Assembly: GCA_021527695.1 (NCBI GenBank) | Contig: JAKFAO010000011.1 | Coordinates: 744,001-808,000 of the forward strand | Direction of reading: 5' to 3' | Length of the DNA stretch: 64,000 bases | Origin: Naematelia aurantialba | Lineage: Eukaryota; Basidiomycota; Tremellomycetes; Tremellales; Naemateliaceae | Shown here: piece by piece, positions 1 to 12,198 of the stretch | How positions within the stretch are numbered: the stretch's first letter is position 1 | Layout: every line of letters begins with the position of its first letter | The notes under the pieces: generated by a model | The model's database searches: none | What the model saw: the letters and a program-made list of their open reading frames with translations, nothing else | Told to the model about the DNA's origin: nothing | Made by a program: the position numbers and the translations under genes

Positions 1-56
1 TTGCCTCACTACTCCATACTTTTGCCCAAGCCAAACCTCACTCGAAACTAACCAAA

Positions 57-1607
57 ATGGTCACTGTGAGTCACCTGCGAGGCGATATGCTTGTTTCTGC
101 CTGGGGAAAGTACAGCGGCTGACTGTTGGGTTCTCATCGACCGATCGGGGCCTTCTTTCCCGGGCTGCCTCGTCGTATTCTACCTACCTTGTCTCGTCCT
201 CTGGTCTACCCACCATCCGCTCATGCGCCTAATCGACACGGCCACTCTGGCATTCACACATCCATTGAAACTATCCACACACCCATCGAATATATTCTGG
301 TCCCGAATAAATCGCTCCGTGACCGACCTCACCACAGGCCGTTGCTGTTCTCAAGGGCGACTCGTCCGTAAAGGGTACCGTCACCTTCACTCAAGAAGCA
401 GAGGGCTCCCCGGTCACCGTCACCGGCGAGGTGCGTGCTTGGTCACTCTAGTCCTTACTCCCCTCCGCATCCTCCTCTTTCTCCTTACCTTGATTCCCTT
501 CTCTGCATCACCTTCCTTCCGTATGCCGGCTTTCCCCTCTTCCTTCCATTCTGCCCGGCTTCGCTACCGCGCAATCCAGAAGAATCTCGGGCCCTCCAGC
601 CTGCACCTGCATCTGCATTGTGTCTCGATCTCCGGCTGACACCGTGGGCAGATCGTGAACCTCGACGCCAACGCCGCCAGGGGCTTCCACATCCAGTACG
701 TCTCTACCCCCCGTCTTCCAAGAGGAGTCCAAGTTAGTGTTGGTACGGTGCTGATGCCAAGTGCAGCCAGTTTGGTGATGTCACGTGAGTATTCTGTGCC
801 TGTTACCCATCACTTGAACGTCTCAGCTGGTCTTGAAGTCGCCCTCAGAACTACTCGTCACCCACTTTGGAAGCAGCCTTGAAATGGACTCGGATGCTGA
901 CACTAATAGTAACGGCTGCACCTCGGCTGGAGCGCACTTCAACCCGCACGGCAAGAACCACGGTGCTCCCGAGGACTCGGAGAGGCACATTGGTGATCTC
1001 GGTGAGTCTTGCGCGTATTCGCTACAGAACAAGTTCTCGGACCCCGAGCCGTTCTCTGTATCGCTCGCATTGCCTGCTCCCCCGTTTAGTCTCTGCACGT
1101 GGCGCTAGTCCTTTCCTAGAGGGACAGAATGGAACCAGAATACGATCCCGTTCTTATCTTCACGGAATGCGGACACATGGCTCTCGAAGAATGCCGCTGA
1201 CCGCGCCCAGGCAACGTGAAGACCGACAGCTCGGGCACCGCGACCATCAAGCTTTCCGACAAGCTCATCTCGCTCTTTGGCCCGCAAAGCATCGTTGGCC
1301 GCAGCGTCGTCGTCCACTCGGGCACTGACGACCTTGGCAAGGGCGGCCACGCCGACTCGCTCAAGACTGGCAACGCCGGCGGCCGAGCTGCTTGCGGCGT
1401 CATGTGCGTTTAGTTTCACACTCTCACATTCGTCCAACACGCTGTGTCACTGTTTGGTATTCATCCACCACCCTATTCCACACTTTTCGTATCCAGCTCT
1501 ATTTCGCACTGTCACCTCCATCCTTCACTCGAGCGGTGCCTATCTGTTCTTCTTGATCAGCAACAAGGTTTGGGAGCTGACACTATCACAGTGGCCTCGC
1601 TGCCTAA
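57..1607 (+). CDS. SOD1: Cu/Zn superoxide dismutase
   Basis: Converts superoxide to oxygen and hydrogen peroxide in cytosol and mitochondrial intermembrane space. Seven exons join in frame: 57-65, 338-430, 652-695, 767-784, 910-1001, 1211-1403, 1592-1607, giving 154 residues, the usual family length. The copper-binding stretch GFHIHQFGD is created across the 695/767 junction. [18 protein letters not shown] supplies a conserved Cys and zinc-ligand His residues, and the protein ends CGVIGLAA, holding the second disulfide Cys. The first exon is only nine bases (Met-Val-Thr) and the fourth 18 bases, so the gene is easily misread without splicing. No signal or mitochondrial presequence is seen, so this is the cytosolic form. 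The identification is certain; only the extreme N-terminal exon has some freedom. Confidence 0.96.
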
Positions 1608-1935
1608 GTATGGTCGTGCAGTAGAAAGCAAGCCACGCGAAAGGAGATCAGATTGTTTGGTCAGCGTAGTCTAGTCGAAGTAAATCCGGATGCAGTCGTG
1701 TGAAGCCGAATAGAAAAGTGCATCTATGTGTAGCTGAGGGTGAAACCAGCTCTCCCACGGGTTGGTTTTCCGGGCGCGTCGATCGCCGCGTTCATGGTGT
1801 CACGCTACATGCAGCAATCCAGCCTGCTCACTAGACAGCTATAGCAGCAGCCAGCACGCAGCAGGGCGCAGGCGGGAGCACCGGCGCAACTGGACCTCGC
1901 GAGCTCGAGATTCGTGACGACTGGACAACTGCGAG
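1608..1935. other. Intergenic, SOD1 to FEN1
   Basis: This 328-bp gap between two same-strand genes holds the SOD1 3' flank and the FEN1 promoter. I see no ORF with coding character, no RNA gene and no clear TATA box. Confidence 0.6.
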
Positions 1936-4597
1936 ATGGGTATCAAAGGTCAGTGCAGCGTCGCAACCACTTTCATTGGGTCGCCTGTGTCGAGACCTCG
2001 CCGATGTCTTGCACCTTTGTCCATCGGGGAACCTTGAGCGATTTCCCCAGAGCCGTGCTTTGTACTGCGGTTCGACAAGCTCAGTCTCGAGTCATGCTTC
2101 ATGGCTTCATGGCAGACCGTTCGACAAAGAATCATGCTTCATGGCTTCATGGCTCCATGGCAGGCGGTTCGACAAGCTGTTCTCCACCTGGTCGATGTGG
2201 CAACGCAGGGTGAGCTGATGCTGATCTTGCGACAAATAGGCCTTACAGCACTGCTCAGCGAGCATGCTCCGCGATGTATGAAAGACCACGAGATGAAGAC
2301 TGTGCGTAGATTCCTTCTGGCGAATATCGGGGCTTGTCCGTCGTTGCCCAGTTGCCGGTTGCCCACTTGCCCGTTTGTGTGGTCATGTGCTTGGTTGCGG
2401 ATTTTGCCCTGCGGGAGGTATCGAGTAGAACGAGAGGTTGATGGTGTGTAGCTGTTCGGGCGGAAGGTCGCTATCGACGCATCGATGTGGGTAGTGTTCC
2501 AGCTCCAACCAGCTCCGGTTCTCTCCCGCCTCTCGCCTGCTCTTCCTCCTCTTCATCCTATTCCTCTTCGTCTTCCTCGTCTCGTGGCTACAACAGAGCA
2601 CGCACAACCGCAACACACCTCGAACGCCATTTCAGTCCCAGTCCACGAGGAGGTATATTTACTGATACTCTCACAGGTCGATCTATCAGTTCCTCATCGC
2701 TGTGCGGCAACAGGACGGCCAGATGCTCATGAACGAGTCGGGGGACGTGACGTCGTGAGTCTACTCTCCACTGACCAATCGTCTAGCTGCGCAACGTCCT
2801 TTTCAATCTCCAAGAGGCATCTTCCTAGTTACACAAAATCCTGCTCACTTCCTGTTAACGTCTCCCGAACTATTCACCGTCCTTCGTGCAGTGCGATCGC
2901 CTTCGCAGCATGCTCGTCCCACCAATCTCTTTACCGCCCTCTTGAATCCCAGTCTCAGCCTCGCTTGCTCGGTACCCGCATACTGCACAGCCAGAGACAG
3001 GATGTGGCTGACTTCATAGACATCTAATGGGGTTCTTCTACCGGACGATCCGGATGGTGGATCATGGGATCAAGCCGTGTTATATCTTCGATGGCAAGCC
3101 GCCAGAACTCAAGGGCACGGTCGTGCGTCTGGTCTTCCTCCCTCTTCCTCTCCCTTCCCTTGCCTGTCTCTTCTCTTTCTTCTCTTCCTTCTCTTCCTTC
3201 TCTTCCTTCTCTTCCCTCTCTTCCTCCTCTTCTATTATTCCTTCCCGTTCCGACTGGAACACTTTGCAAAAGCCGCTGTGGAACTTGCCACCATGATAGC
3301 CGCTTCCAAGCTAACCATCCACCTACACAGCTGGCCAAGAGATTTGCGCGGCGCGAAGAGGCGAAAGAAGGCGAAGAAGAAGCACGGGAAACGGGTCAGC
3401 TGTCTTGCTTGGGCCAGATAGTAGAAGCTGACGAGTTAGGTACCGCCGAGGATATCGACAAACTCGCGAGGAGGCAGGTGAGGGTGACCAAGGAGCACAA
3501 CGAGGAATGCAAGAAGCTGTTGGCTTTGATGGGTATCCCATGTGTGACGGTACGTGTTGTCGCGAGCCCCATTGAGGAACGAGACTGACGCTGGCAGGCT
3601 CCGGGAGAAGCAGAAGCGCAATGCGCCGAACTTGCACGCGCAGGCAAGGTGATTTATTCCTACTGGCACACTACTGATGGTTTAGGTGTACGCTGCGGGG
3701 TCGGAGGACATGGATACACTCACATTCAACTCGCCTATCCTCTTGAGACATCTGACTTTTTCCGAGGCAAAAAAGATGCCAATATCTGAGATCTCGCTGC
3801 ACATAGCGCTCGAAGATCTGAACATGAACATGGGTCAAGTGAGTTTCGTCTTACAGACACAGACTGATGGCAGTTCATCGAGTTATGTATCCTGCTCGGA
3901 TGCGACTACCTCGAGCCGTGCAAGGGCATCGGACCCAAGACGGCGCTCAAGCTACTACGCGAGCACGGAGGCTTGGCGGGGGTGGTCAAGTATGTCCGGG
4001 GAAAGATGGCAGAAAAGGCGGAAGAGAACGCTGCGGCCATGGTGGAGGAGGACGAGATCCCGAGTGAGCGGGAGAGTGAAGAGGGCGGTGGTGGGATGAT
4101 GGTCAACTCCGATGGGGACGAGGTGCCTGCGCCGTCGAGTCAGGCGAAATCAACACCGAAAAAGAAGAAGAAAAAGGTGACGAGTGCGGGGATGCAGATA
4201 CCTGAACACTGGCCATGGGAAGAGGCGAAGCAGGTGTTCCTGCACCCTGACGTCGTCAAGGGCGACGACCTAGACGTGAGTTCCGTGTTGGGAATGATAG
4301 CTGACGGCCAGCTTGAGTGGAAGACACCTGATGTGGAGGGCCTGGTCGAATTTTTGTGTCGAGACAAGGGATTCAAGTGAGTTGCTTCAAGCTTACGAAG
4401 GCTGACGTTGCAGTGAGGACAGGGTGCGAGCAGGAGCGGCAAAATTGGCGAAAATGCTGGCGGCGAAACAGCAGGGCCGGCTTGACGGGTTCTTCACTGT
4501 CAAGCCGAAAGATGGGGCCGAGGGAAAAGGCGGCAAGGTGCCGCCGAAACGAAAAGGCGAGGAGAAAGGCGGCGCGAAGAAGAAGGGGAAGAAGTGA
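1936..4597 (+). CDS. FEN1: Flap endonuclease 1
   Basis: Removes 5' flaps during Okazaki fragment maturation and long-patch base excision repair. Twelve exons (1936-1948, 2240-2301, 2452-2486, 2677-2754, 3020-3122, 3331-3394, 3440-3549, 3598-3648, 3686-3838, 3874-4275, 4312-4376, 4414-4597) give 439 residues. The N domain starts [15 protein letters not shown]; catalytic Asp34 lies in VAIDAS and Asp87 in IFDGKPP. The I domain has [12 protein letters not shown] and SEDMDTLTF, followed by a helix-hairpin region [21 protein letters not shown]-binding PIP box, QGRLDGFF, is at residues 399-406, followed by a Lys-rich tail. An acidic then Lys-rich insertion lies between the helix-hairpin region and the last conserved block, making it longer than the human enzyme (380). 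Introns 1 and 5 carry simple repeats. Called RAD27 in yeast nomenclature. Confidence 0.96.
2088..2180. repeat. Imperfect direct repeat in FEN1 intron 1
   Basis: Two copies of a roughly 45-bp unit containing tcatgcttcatggcttcatgg and gttcgacaa lie in the 291-nt first intron of FEN1, with a further short copy of the gttcgacaa part just upstream. Confidence 0.75.
3143..3235. repeat. Polypyrimidine microsatellite in FEN1 intron 5
   Basis: A CT-only tract dominated by cttcctt and cttctct units in the intron between exons 3020-3122 and 3331-3394. Confidence 0.8.
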
Positions 4598-4979
4598 CGG
4601 GTGGCGAAGCAGGGCGCTCTTTAAGATAATGAAGTAATGTCATTGACCTGGTCGACGGTGGCCGCAGAGCGGCTTGGGCCGTTAGCTTGATACGTGACAT
4701 GCGATGATCATGCCACATGCCACTTGTCACAGGCTATCACTACGAAGCCAAAAATTCACAGCTTCGTGAGCTCGGTCAGCTGTTTCAGATTACCTCTTGC
4801 TCGTATCGTATCACTCCGCGGGCCGACGGTCGTTTGCTGACTTACGCCACTGTGCCAAGCGACTGTCGCGGCTATGCAGTGATACGTACCACATGCATGA
4901 ATGCTGTATACGCATCGCCAGTCAAAGCTTGCATAACAGCCCAACAACTCCACGCTCTAGATAAACCCCTCGTCGACGC
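4598..4979. other. Convergent intergenic, FEN1 / GGT
   Basis: 382 bp between the stop codons of two converging genes. It should hold both polyadenylation regions. No gene or repeat is evident. Confidence 0.6.
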
Positions 4980-7900
4980 TCAATACGCCATCGGCACGCC
5001 GTTCTTCCTCGAATCGCTGCTGGCCCAGATCACGCCGTCTTGCACCAAGATCCCTTGGACTATGTGTATCAGCTCATCCACGCCCCCATATCGTTCAGAC
5101 CACACTACACCTCGCTAACGATCACACTACACCTCGCTAACGATCTCAAAGGCTATGACAAGGACAACACAACACCACTGAACTCACCCTCGGCAACACC
5201 GATATTCACGTCAAATTCGCCCACCGCATGCCCCCGCGCCTCGAGGCCCTCCTCCAGCTCGACATTCCGCCCGTCTGGCCCCACCTCGATCGTCGTCACG
5301 GGGGGGACGATCTGGTCGTGTACGCGATACTGCTCGATCGCGCTCGAGAGGTCCATTCCGCACTCGAGGTTCAGGATGACTTGCGCGACGGAGCCGAATA
5401 TCCTCGAGCCTCCCGAACCACCAAACACCGCGTACGGCGTCTTGTCGGCGTTCAGGATGATCGTGGGTGAGGTAGAAGATAGTGGTCTGTGGCGGCGAGT
5501 CCGTCAGCGCTCAGCCTGCCCAAATGGACTATGGACGCATCGGGAGTCACGCACTTCTTGCCGGGAGCCGGGTAGTTCCATGGGCTCGGGAGGAGGCCAA
5601 AGGCGTCGGGGGCGCCAGGTACCGCGAAGTCGTCTGAGCGTAGTCAGCATTAACAATAGCAAAGCATCGATAGAGAGGTCATGAGCCTAGAACAGTCATT
5701 TAATCATCTGCTCCTCTAAGCGAGTCCAAGAGTCCCGTTCCTGCTTCCACTGGCACCCGGACTGACCTTGCTCATCGTTGAAGATCACCCCCGTCTGTTC
5801 ATCCATCACATGGCTCCCCCAGATCAGGTTGACCGTACTCGTCACGCTCGCGACGCCGCCCCAACGGTCCAAGACGCTCAGGTGGGTCGTGCCGTGGTCT
5901 TGAGGCGTGTCGTGCTTCAGGCCGTAGTAGGATACATCGTGCGTGGAGTTCTCCAAGTCGTCAGCTGACTGTACGGGGGGATCGTATGCTCGTCGCGCCA
6001 TTCATGTCAGACATGAAGAGGCCATCTGGTCCGAGAGCACAGCCCGAGCACAGGACCGCAAGTACAAGAACAGAGAAGCGGGAGGTGAGACGAGGTCAGT
6101 TAGTCGGGACGAAGGCTGTGGAAAGTGGGAGTGGAGGAAGTGGAGAGAGTTGCAAGCGCAGGAAAGGGACACAGCGAGGAGAGGGAGAAAGAAGGTAGGG
6201 AAGAGATAGAAGGTTGAGAAGAAAGAAGGCAGAGAAGACGAGGCAGGAAAGAATAGGGCACAGAACAACGACGGCGAGTAAAGAGGATATCACAAACGCA
6301 CAGTGATGAGTGGCCGCACTCCGTCGGCCCATTCCTTATGCACGAATCCCTGCAGCCGCTTCACATGATCTTCCCCGACAAAAGCCGGATCCGTCACTTC
6401 GCTCCGCGCACCAAAGGCGAATTTCATAGCTTCGATCAGGCGGTGGGTCCAGGCTGGCGTCCAGCATTCCGAGGGGTGTTGCGCCGCCGTCCATGGTTCG
6501 AGGATGTTCAACAGGCCGAGCAGGATGCCGCCGCTGCAGGGGGGTCAGCACTACTTGAGTCACGAGTCTGAGTTGAGTATTGGGCAAAGAAGATGCCGAG
6601 GGAGAGAGAAGAGCGAATAGAGTAGGTCGTGAGTGGGGATGATCAAGGAAAGCCAAGAATAAGGAGACTAAGAAAGGATAGGAGGTAGAAGGAATCAGTA
6701 AGAGGAGGGGGAATGAGAGAAGGAAGATGAGAAGGAGAGAGGAAAGATCAGAGGGACATCTGAAGAAGACAAGAAGTGCAGGAAGATTAAAAGCCAGAGA
6801 ACGAGTTTATAAGAGCAGCCAAGGGATAAAAAAAACGTCGCAATCGATCGGCAGGCAGAAGACCTCACGAGGAAGGTGCAGATGTCGTATAGACGGTGCG
6901 TTCGTGGTACGTCTGATGAATCGCAGGGTAGACTTTGGCTTTGTACCCCTTCAACTACGAGGCATCAGCATGGTGAAGTGGCAAATTTCTCGCCACTCGC
7001 TCTTCGCTTCGCATCGCAACCTCTACTCTATCTCGAGCACAGTGACGAAAGCACGAAAGCGAGAGACGAAACCCACATCATCAAGCGACAACACGCCTCC
7101 CAATTCTCTGATAGTCCCAACCATACTCTTCGCAATATCGCCCTCGTAAAACACCCCAGGGCCGTGCTTAGCAATCGTCTCGAGCGTCCGGCCGTACGCT
7201 AGGCGCTGGACGTATTCGCCCTCTACAAGCAGTGGTCCACGGGGTGCGTAAACCTTCGCCCAGACGGGGTTGGACAGCATGAATTGGCTGCGACGTCAAC
7301 ACATGACAAGTTGGATTACGAGTCCCGGAAGTGAGGGCCTCAGTAGAAGCAGGAGAGGCCAAAGCCAGTTTGTGCCAAACCAGCCGACGAACCCGAATAG
7401 ACGCAACCTGCGAGCTAGCTCGCGGCTTACTTGCCAGCCTCTTGCAAGCTCCGCGACAGGCATGACGAGATCTTCCCAAGGCAGGGTACCGTACATTCTA
7501 TGTGCTAGGTCGATCAACACAACTCCAGCTCATCACGTGATCATCCCCCTCTCCTCTTCGTTCCTCTTTCAACCGGAGGTCAGGGGATAACGACTCACCC
7601 ATCTCTAGCCCTCTCAGTTCTCCTGGGACGCCGATGGCCAGCCCACCGACCTGCGCCGCCACTCTGCCAGCCCGCTTCTCGCCGTACATCCCTGCCTCGC
7701 TGTGGTGCGGACTCGTCTCCCTAAAGTCCACCGCCACGACCTCCACCTCGCCTTCGCCATCGACCTCCCCACCATCCTCCATGCGCTTGACCCCGGCCAA
7801 CGCCGCCTCGCGCCAGATGGGATCTTCGCGCGGGTAGGACGCCGGCACTCGGATGACCATGAATCCCCCGCCGCCTATGCCTGATGAGAATGCATTAAGC

Positions 7901-8617
7901 AGGCCGATACATAAGGTTGTGGTGATGGCCGCATCGACGGCTGTGCCATTGCTGTCACGCAGGATCGCCGTGCCCAGTGCAGAGCATGTTGCGTCCTCAG
8001 AAGCGACGGCGCCGTGTGTCCCATTGACTAGGTAAGCTGGGTTCCGAGGTAGACCCGTTGGCTGTATCTTGTCAGCCCCTGCACCCGAGCCGCTGTGCCG
8101 CGAATCCGTACCGGGTACAGAGCGTCAAAAGGCCCGCTGGGAAAGGGGTGGGGGGAGGTGGTGTGGTGTGGGGCACAAGTGCCTAAAACGTGTGACGTAC
8201 AGGAGGCAACGTGTACACTGGAGGTACCATCGGTCCATCTCCCAAGCCATCTTCCATGTGTCGATTCCATCGCTGCCCGCCGACTGCACCAATCACTACA
8301 CCCAGTACGATCAGAAGCACATACAACCCTGCCTTCTCCCATCTCAGCCATTGTAACCGCTCCTCAGACTCTGGTCCACCGACGTCGCCTTCCAAATCCG
8401 CTTCACGCCTCTCCGAGTCGGGCCCCCGCGCAAACGACACATGTGCACCGTTACTCTGCTTTGATCTCGAGCCTGATCTCGAGCTAGGGTTCCAGAACTG
8501 CCATGTGGGACTGGACCAAACACGCCCGTTTGTCGTAGACGGCGACGAGGCAGGAGCAGGTAGAAGCGGGGCAGACTCCTCGTCTTGGGCTGCCCGTCGT
8601 GCAGGCGAGACAGACAT
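4980..8617 (-). CDS. Gamma-glutamyltransferase, membrane-anchored
   Basis: Cleaves the gamma-glutamyl bond of glutathione and conjugates (glutathione turnover). It starts at the ATG at 8617-8615 and stops at 4982-4980. A hydrophilic N-terminal tail is followed by one membrane segment at about residues 97-114, so it is a type II membrane protein facing the vacuole or exterior. Family blocks in order: NPAYLVNGTHGAVASED, NAFSSGIGGGGFMVIR, and DHGTTHLSVLDRWGGVAS, where the first Thr of TTH is the autocatalytic nucleophile. Later come IFNDEQDDFAVPG, MFGGSGGSRI (here preceded by Arg) and the C-terminal SSDSRKNGVPMAY reached by a final intron (5187 to about 5060). Many introns, several CT/GA-rich. 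It is divergent from SSADH across 521 bp. Not every internal junction was fixed. Confidence 0.9.
5101..5144. repeat. 22-bp direct repeat in GGT last intron
   Basis: Two exact adjacent copies of a 22-bp unit beginning cacactacacctcgctaac, inside the last intron of the GGT gene. Confidence 0.85.
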
Positions 8618-9138
8618 GGCAGCCCGTGTATGGCACTACACTTGCTGTTTACAAGATCGCACGAGTCCTCGGGCATCTCCCCCCATACTACTGTTGTTGC
8701 CTCTGTGGCCGAAATGACGTGGTAATCGTGTGCTGTGGAGACCCCGCACATGACACGGAGGTGGAGGGGATTTTTACCCGAGCGGAAGAGAGTTAAGCGA
8801 AGCGTCGATCAAAGGTCAAATGGTGGTGTAAAAAGGTCAAATCCACATTCCATCCACACGTCGCTTGCTCCCCTCGTTCAACACTGTTCGCTAAGCGGCG
8901 GCTCTGGTGGCACCACTGAGGCGATTGGAAAGCAAGAGCATTGCGAGTTTGCTCTTGTAACATGACACTCAAATTTGCTCCAACTCGACTCACCAGAACA
9001 TCTTGGACAGCGACGAGAGCTTCGTGTGCCCGACCAGCGAGTTTGGCAAGGACATACACCACTACTAGTACCCGTCGTAGCCCTTCCCTTCGTGCTCCTC
9101 ACATCAACACCCCTCGACCCAGCCTCCACTTTCGCACC
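8618..9138. promoter_or_regulatory. Divergent promoter region, GGT / SSADH
   Basis: 521 bp between the start codons of two divergently transcribed genes. No recognisable ORF. Both products touch glutamate metabolism (glutathione turnover, GABA shunt), so shared regulation is possible but is only inferred. Confidence 0.5.
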
Positions 9139-11887
9139 ATGTCCAATTGGCCAAAGACGACCCCAGACAACCCTGTGAGTGCGGCTGTTATGTGGCACGC
9201 CGATGTGTGCTGGATGGACTGCTGCTGATCCGACAGCTTGGGCTGGACGACCCGACGCTGTTCATCCAGGCGGGGATCATCAATGGGGAGTTTGTTCAAT
9301 CGTCAGACGGCAAGACCTTTGAGGTCGACAGTGAGCATCGGAGTGCACCCTCCCCCCCTCTTCCTTGGTTTTCCCTGGCCGTTCAGACTCAACCTTCTGC
9401 ACTTGTCGACTCGCAGCACTGACCAAGTATACAGACCCGGCCACAGGTAAAGTGATCGGCAAGTGCCCCGATATGACTCTCTCGGACACGAAGCGCGCAA
9501 TCGAGGTCGCTTCAGCGACCTTTAAAAAGTTCCGCCTCACGACTCCGCAGCAGCGACACCAGTGGCTCACAGCTCTGCACAAGCTGTTCGAGCAGCATGT
9601 GAAAGACATCGCGCGGCTGATTGTGTGGGAGAACGGAAAGTCGTGGGCCGATGCGTTTACCGAGGCTACCTATGCCGGGACGTATATCGATTGGTACGCT
9701 GGCGAGGCACTGAGGACACATGGCGAGACGATTCCGTGTTCCCTGCCGGGCACCAGGAATTTTACGGTCAAGCAGCCGATTGGTGTTTGTGCGCTTCTTG
9801 TGCCGTGAGTACGGCTTGTGGCTCCGCTGGGATGGCCAGCGTCATGCACGCTGCTCAAATCCTACTCGACGTCAGCTCGAGGTTGGCCTCGTGCTGTTCG
9901 TCTGAAACGGGAAGGAGCTGACAGCCCGGAACAGGTGGAACTTCCCCGCCGCGATGATTGCGAGAAAGGTCGGACCGGCACTTGCCACTGGCTGCACGGC
10001 TGTCATCAAGGTCCCAGCCGAGACACCATTCACCAACCTCGCTATCATGGAGGTATGTCGAGGGGCAAATTCCTACAGGCACACCGAGCCCCACAATCAT
10101 ACCAAAACCGCCATCGATCACCATCTATCACCATCTTCCACCACCACCACCACCACCTACCCCTCCGCCAATCATGGATGTCCTCTGCCATCTTGCAGAT
10201 CATGATCGATTCTCTTGAAAGGTACTGACCGGTGCAGCTGGCCCGACGTGCTGGAGTGCCAAAAGGCGTATTGAACGTCATCACCACCGAAGCCAACCTC
10301 CAAGATATCGGCAAGGAACTCACCACCCACCCACTGATCAAGAAGGTCTCGTTTACGGGCTCGACGCGGGTCGGCAAGTTGCTTGCTGGGAACGCGAGTG
10401 GCACGCTCAAGAAAATGAGTCTCGAGCTTGGCGGGTACGTCTTTACCAGCCCCTCAGCAGGCCTGGATCTGTCCCTCCTGTCGTGGGACATCACTCGGCC
10501 AAGCCCGGCTGACGCTGGATGTGATTTGCAGGAATGCGCCACTGATCGTTTTCGACGATGCGGACCTCCCCACCGCCGTGGCTGGTACGATCGCGTCCAA
10601 GTTCCGCGGGTCTGGACAGACCTGTGTCTGTGGTGCGTATCGGTCACCTTTGTCGCTTTCCTTCCTTCCTTCCGTCCTTCCTTCCGTCCTTCCGTCCTTC
10701 CTTCCTTCCTTCCGTCCTTCCGTCCTTCCTTCCTTCCTTCTATCTTTTTTTCTTTCTGCTCCCCTGCGACTCAACTAACAATCCCAGCCAACAGGATCTA
10801 CGTTCACGACAGCGTGTATGACGAGTTTGCCAAGCTGCTCGCGGAGAAAGTCGGCGCTTTTAAAGTCGGGCCAGGTTTCGACGAGGGCGTGTAAGGCAGA
10901 TTCGTAAAGAGAAGGCTGTCGCTGATCCGCCATGCAGCACGCACGGACCCTTGATTCATATGCGCCAGGCGGACAAGGTCCAAGAGGTGAGCTTTTCACG
11001 ATCATTGGAGGAAAGGAGCGAAGGAAGAGGACCCGAAGCTGACGCGGGACATAGCACATCGATGACGCCGTGTCCAAAGGTGCCAAGGTGCTGGTGGGCG
11101 GCAAGCGGGGCCAGCGGACCGAGTTCCAGCCTACGATCCTGACAGAGGTCCCTGATGACTGCGTGAGTGATCTCCTCCTCTACTGGTGCAAAGTCTTTGG
11201 ACTTGTATTCTGGATTTGAATGATTAGCTTTCCGTCTCGGCTTTCCGATGATGCTCAATGCCCAATGCTGACGAGGTAGCTTATCACTGCGGAAGAGACC
11301 TTTGGGCCATTGGCAGCGTTGATCAGGTTCACATCAGAAGAAGAAGTCATCGTATGTCCCTGCTTCCCGCCTTCACTATCCCACACTGTCCCTCTCTCAA
11401 CCTGAACGTCACCCTCCCGACCCGTACGGCCACGCCCTTGAAATACAGCGACACCCCAGTGCAAGCAGGGAATGCGGTGCGGTTGTACTGATATGGCCTG
11501 TAGAAACTCGCCAACAAGTCCGAAGTCGGGCTGGCAGGATACTTCTTCTCACAGGACTCGGACCGGATTTGGCGAGTCGCAGATGCGCTCGAGGTGGGCA
11601 TGGTCGGCGCTAACACTGGCGCCATCTCGCAAGCTATCATGTGAGTTTTTATCGTCATCCTCATCCTCATCCTCATCCTCATACTCCGTCCACCCATTCT
11701 ATGGATTTCTGGACTGTCGGCGTCGAGAGCAGCTGTTGATCATTCGCGCAGTCCGTTTGGAGGCATAAAGGAGTCGGGATACGGCAAAGAAGGGGGACAC
11801 CAAGGAACAGAAGAGTACCTCGTCACCAAGCTCATTGCGCTCGGCACGGCGAGCAAGAATGCCCAAGCGCCGCCGTCTTTCGACTAG
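9139..11887 (+). CDS. Succinate-semialdehyde dehydrogenase
   Basis: NAD(P)-dependent aldehyde dehydrogenase that oxidises succinate semialdehyde to succinate, the last step of the GABA shunt (UGA2/GabD family). Reading from [12 protein letters not shown], the exons give about 490-500 residues. Landmarks: [31 protein letters not shown] (cofactor binding), [16 protein letters not shown] with the general-base Glu, [18 protein letters not shown] with the nucleophilic Cys and the neighbouring Cys typical of [18 protein letters not shown], and [15 protein letters not shown]. It has no evident mitochondrial presequence. The intron at 10633-10787 splits the active-site region just after TCVC and holds a CCTT/CCGT tract. 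The alternative, another group of the ALDH superfamily, is less likely because of the CVCANRI block. Confidence 0.92.
10657..10745. repeat. CCTT/CCGT microsatellite in SSADH intron
   Basis: A pyrimidine-rich tract of ccttccttccgt units on the + strand within the 155-nt intron 10633-10787. Confidence 0.9.
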
Positions 11888-12198
11888 CGAGCCGCGTCGA
11901 ACCGAACATAGATCCACTGGCATATTTGCGGAATGAGATATATCTTCGTTAGCGGGAGCGTTGTATGCATTGACTTCGCGATTTTCCGGCTCAGGCTGCT
12001 CCAGGTAGTTTGGGCGGAACAGCATCGCCAGATGTCGCTGCCTGATGCGATCTCGTCGTGCTGCTCGCAAGCACTGCATGCAATGTGCCGAGATATCAAC
12101 TCCCCAGTGCCACTGGTTGATGCTGCTGATCCTGGCCTGCGCTCCCAGACATGCTCTCTCGTCCGTCCGCCCCTCAGCCTGGAGGAGCGCGAACCAGA
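11888..12198. other. Convergent intergenic, SSADH / DUF218
   Basis: 311 bp between two converging stop codons. A minus-strand frame stays open through it but lies beyond the in-frame stop of the DUF218 gene, so it is taken as 3' untranslated sequence. Confidence 0.55.

Noticed and set aside
11884..12099. C-terminal extension of the DUF218 protein to 11884, overlapping the SSADH stop
   Set aside because: The conserved frame ends earlier at the TGA 12201-12199 after EVRWGREWY; the downstream open frame would need an extra unsupported splice.
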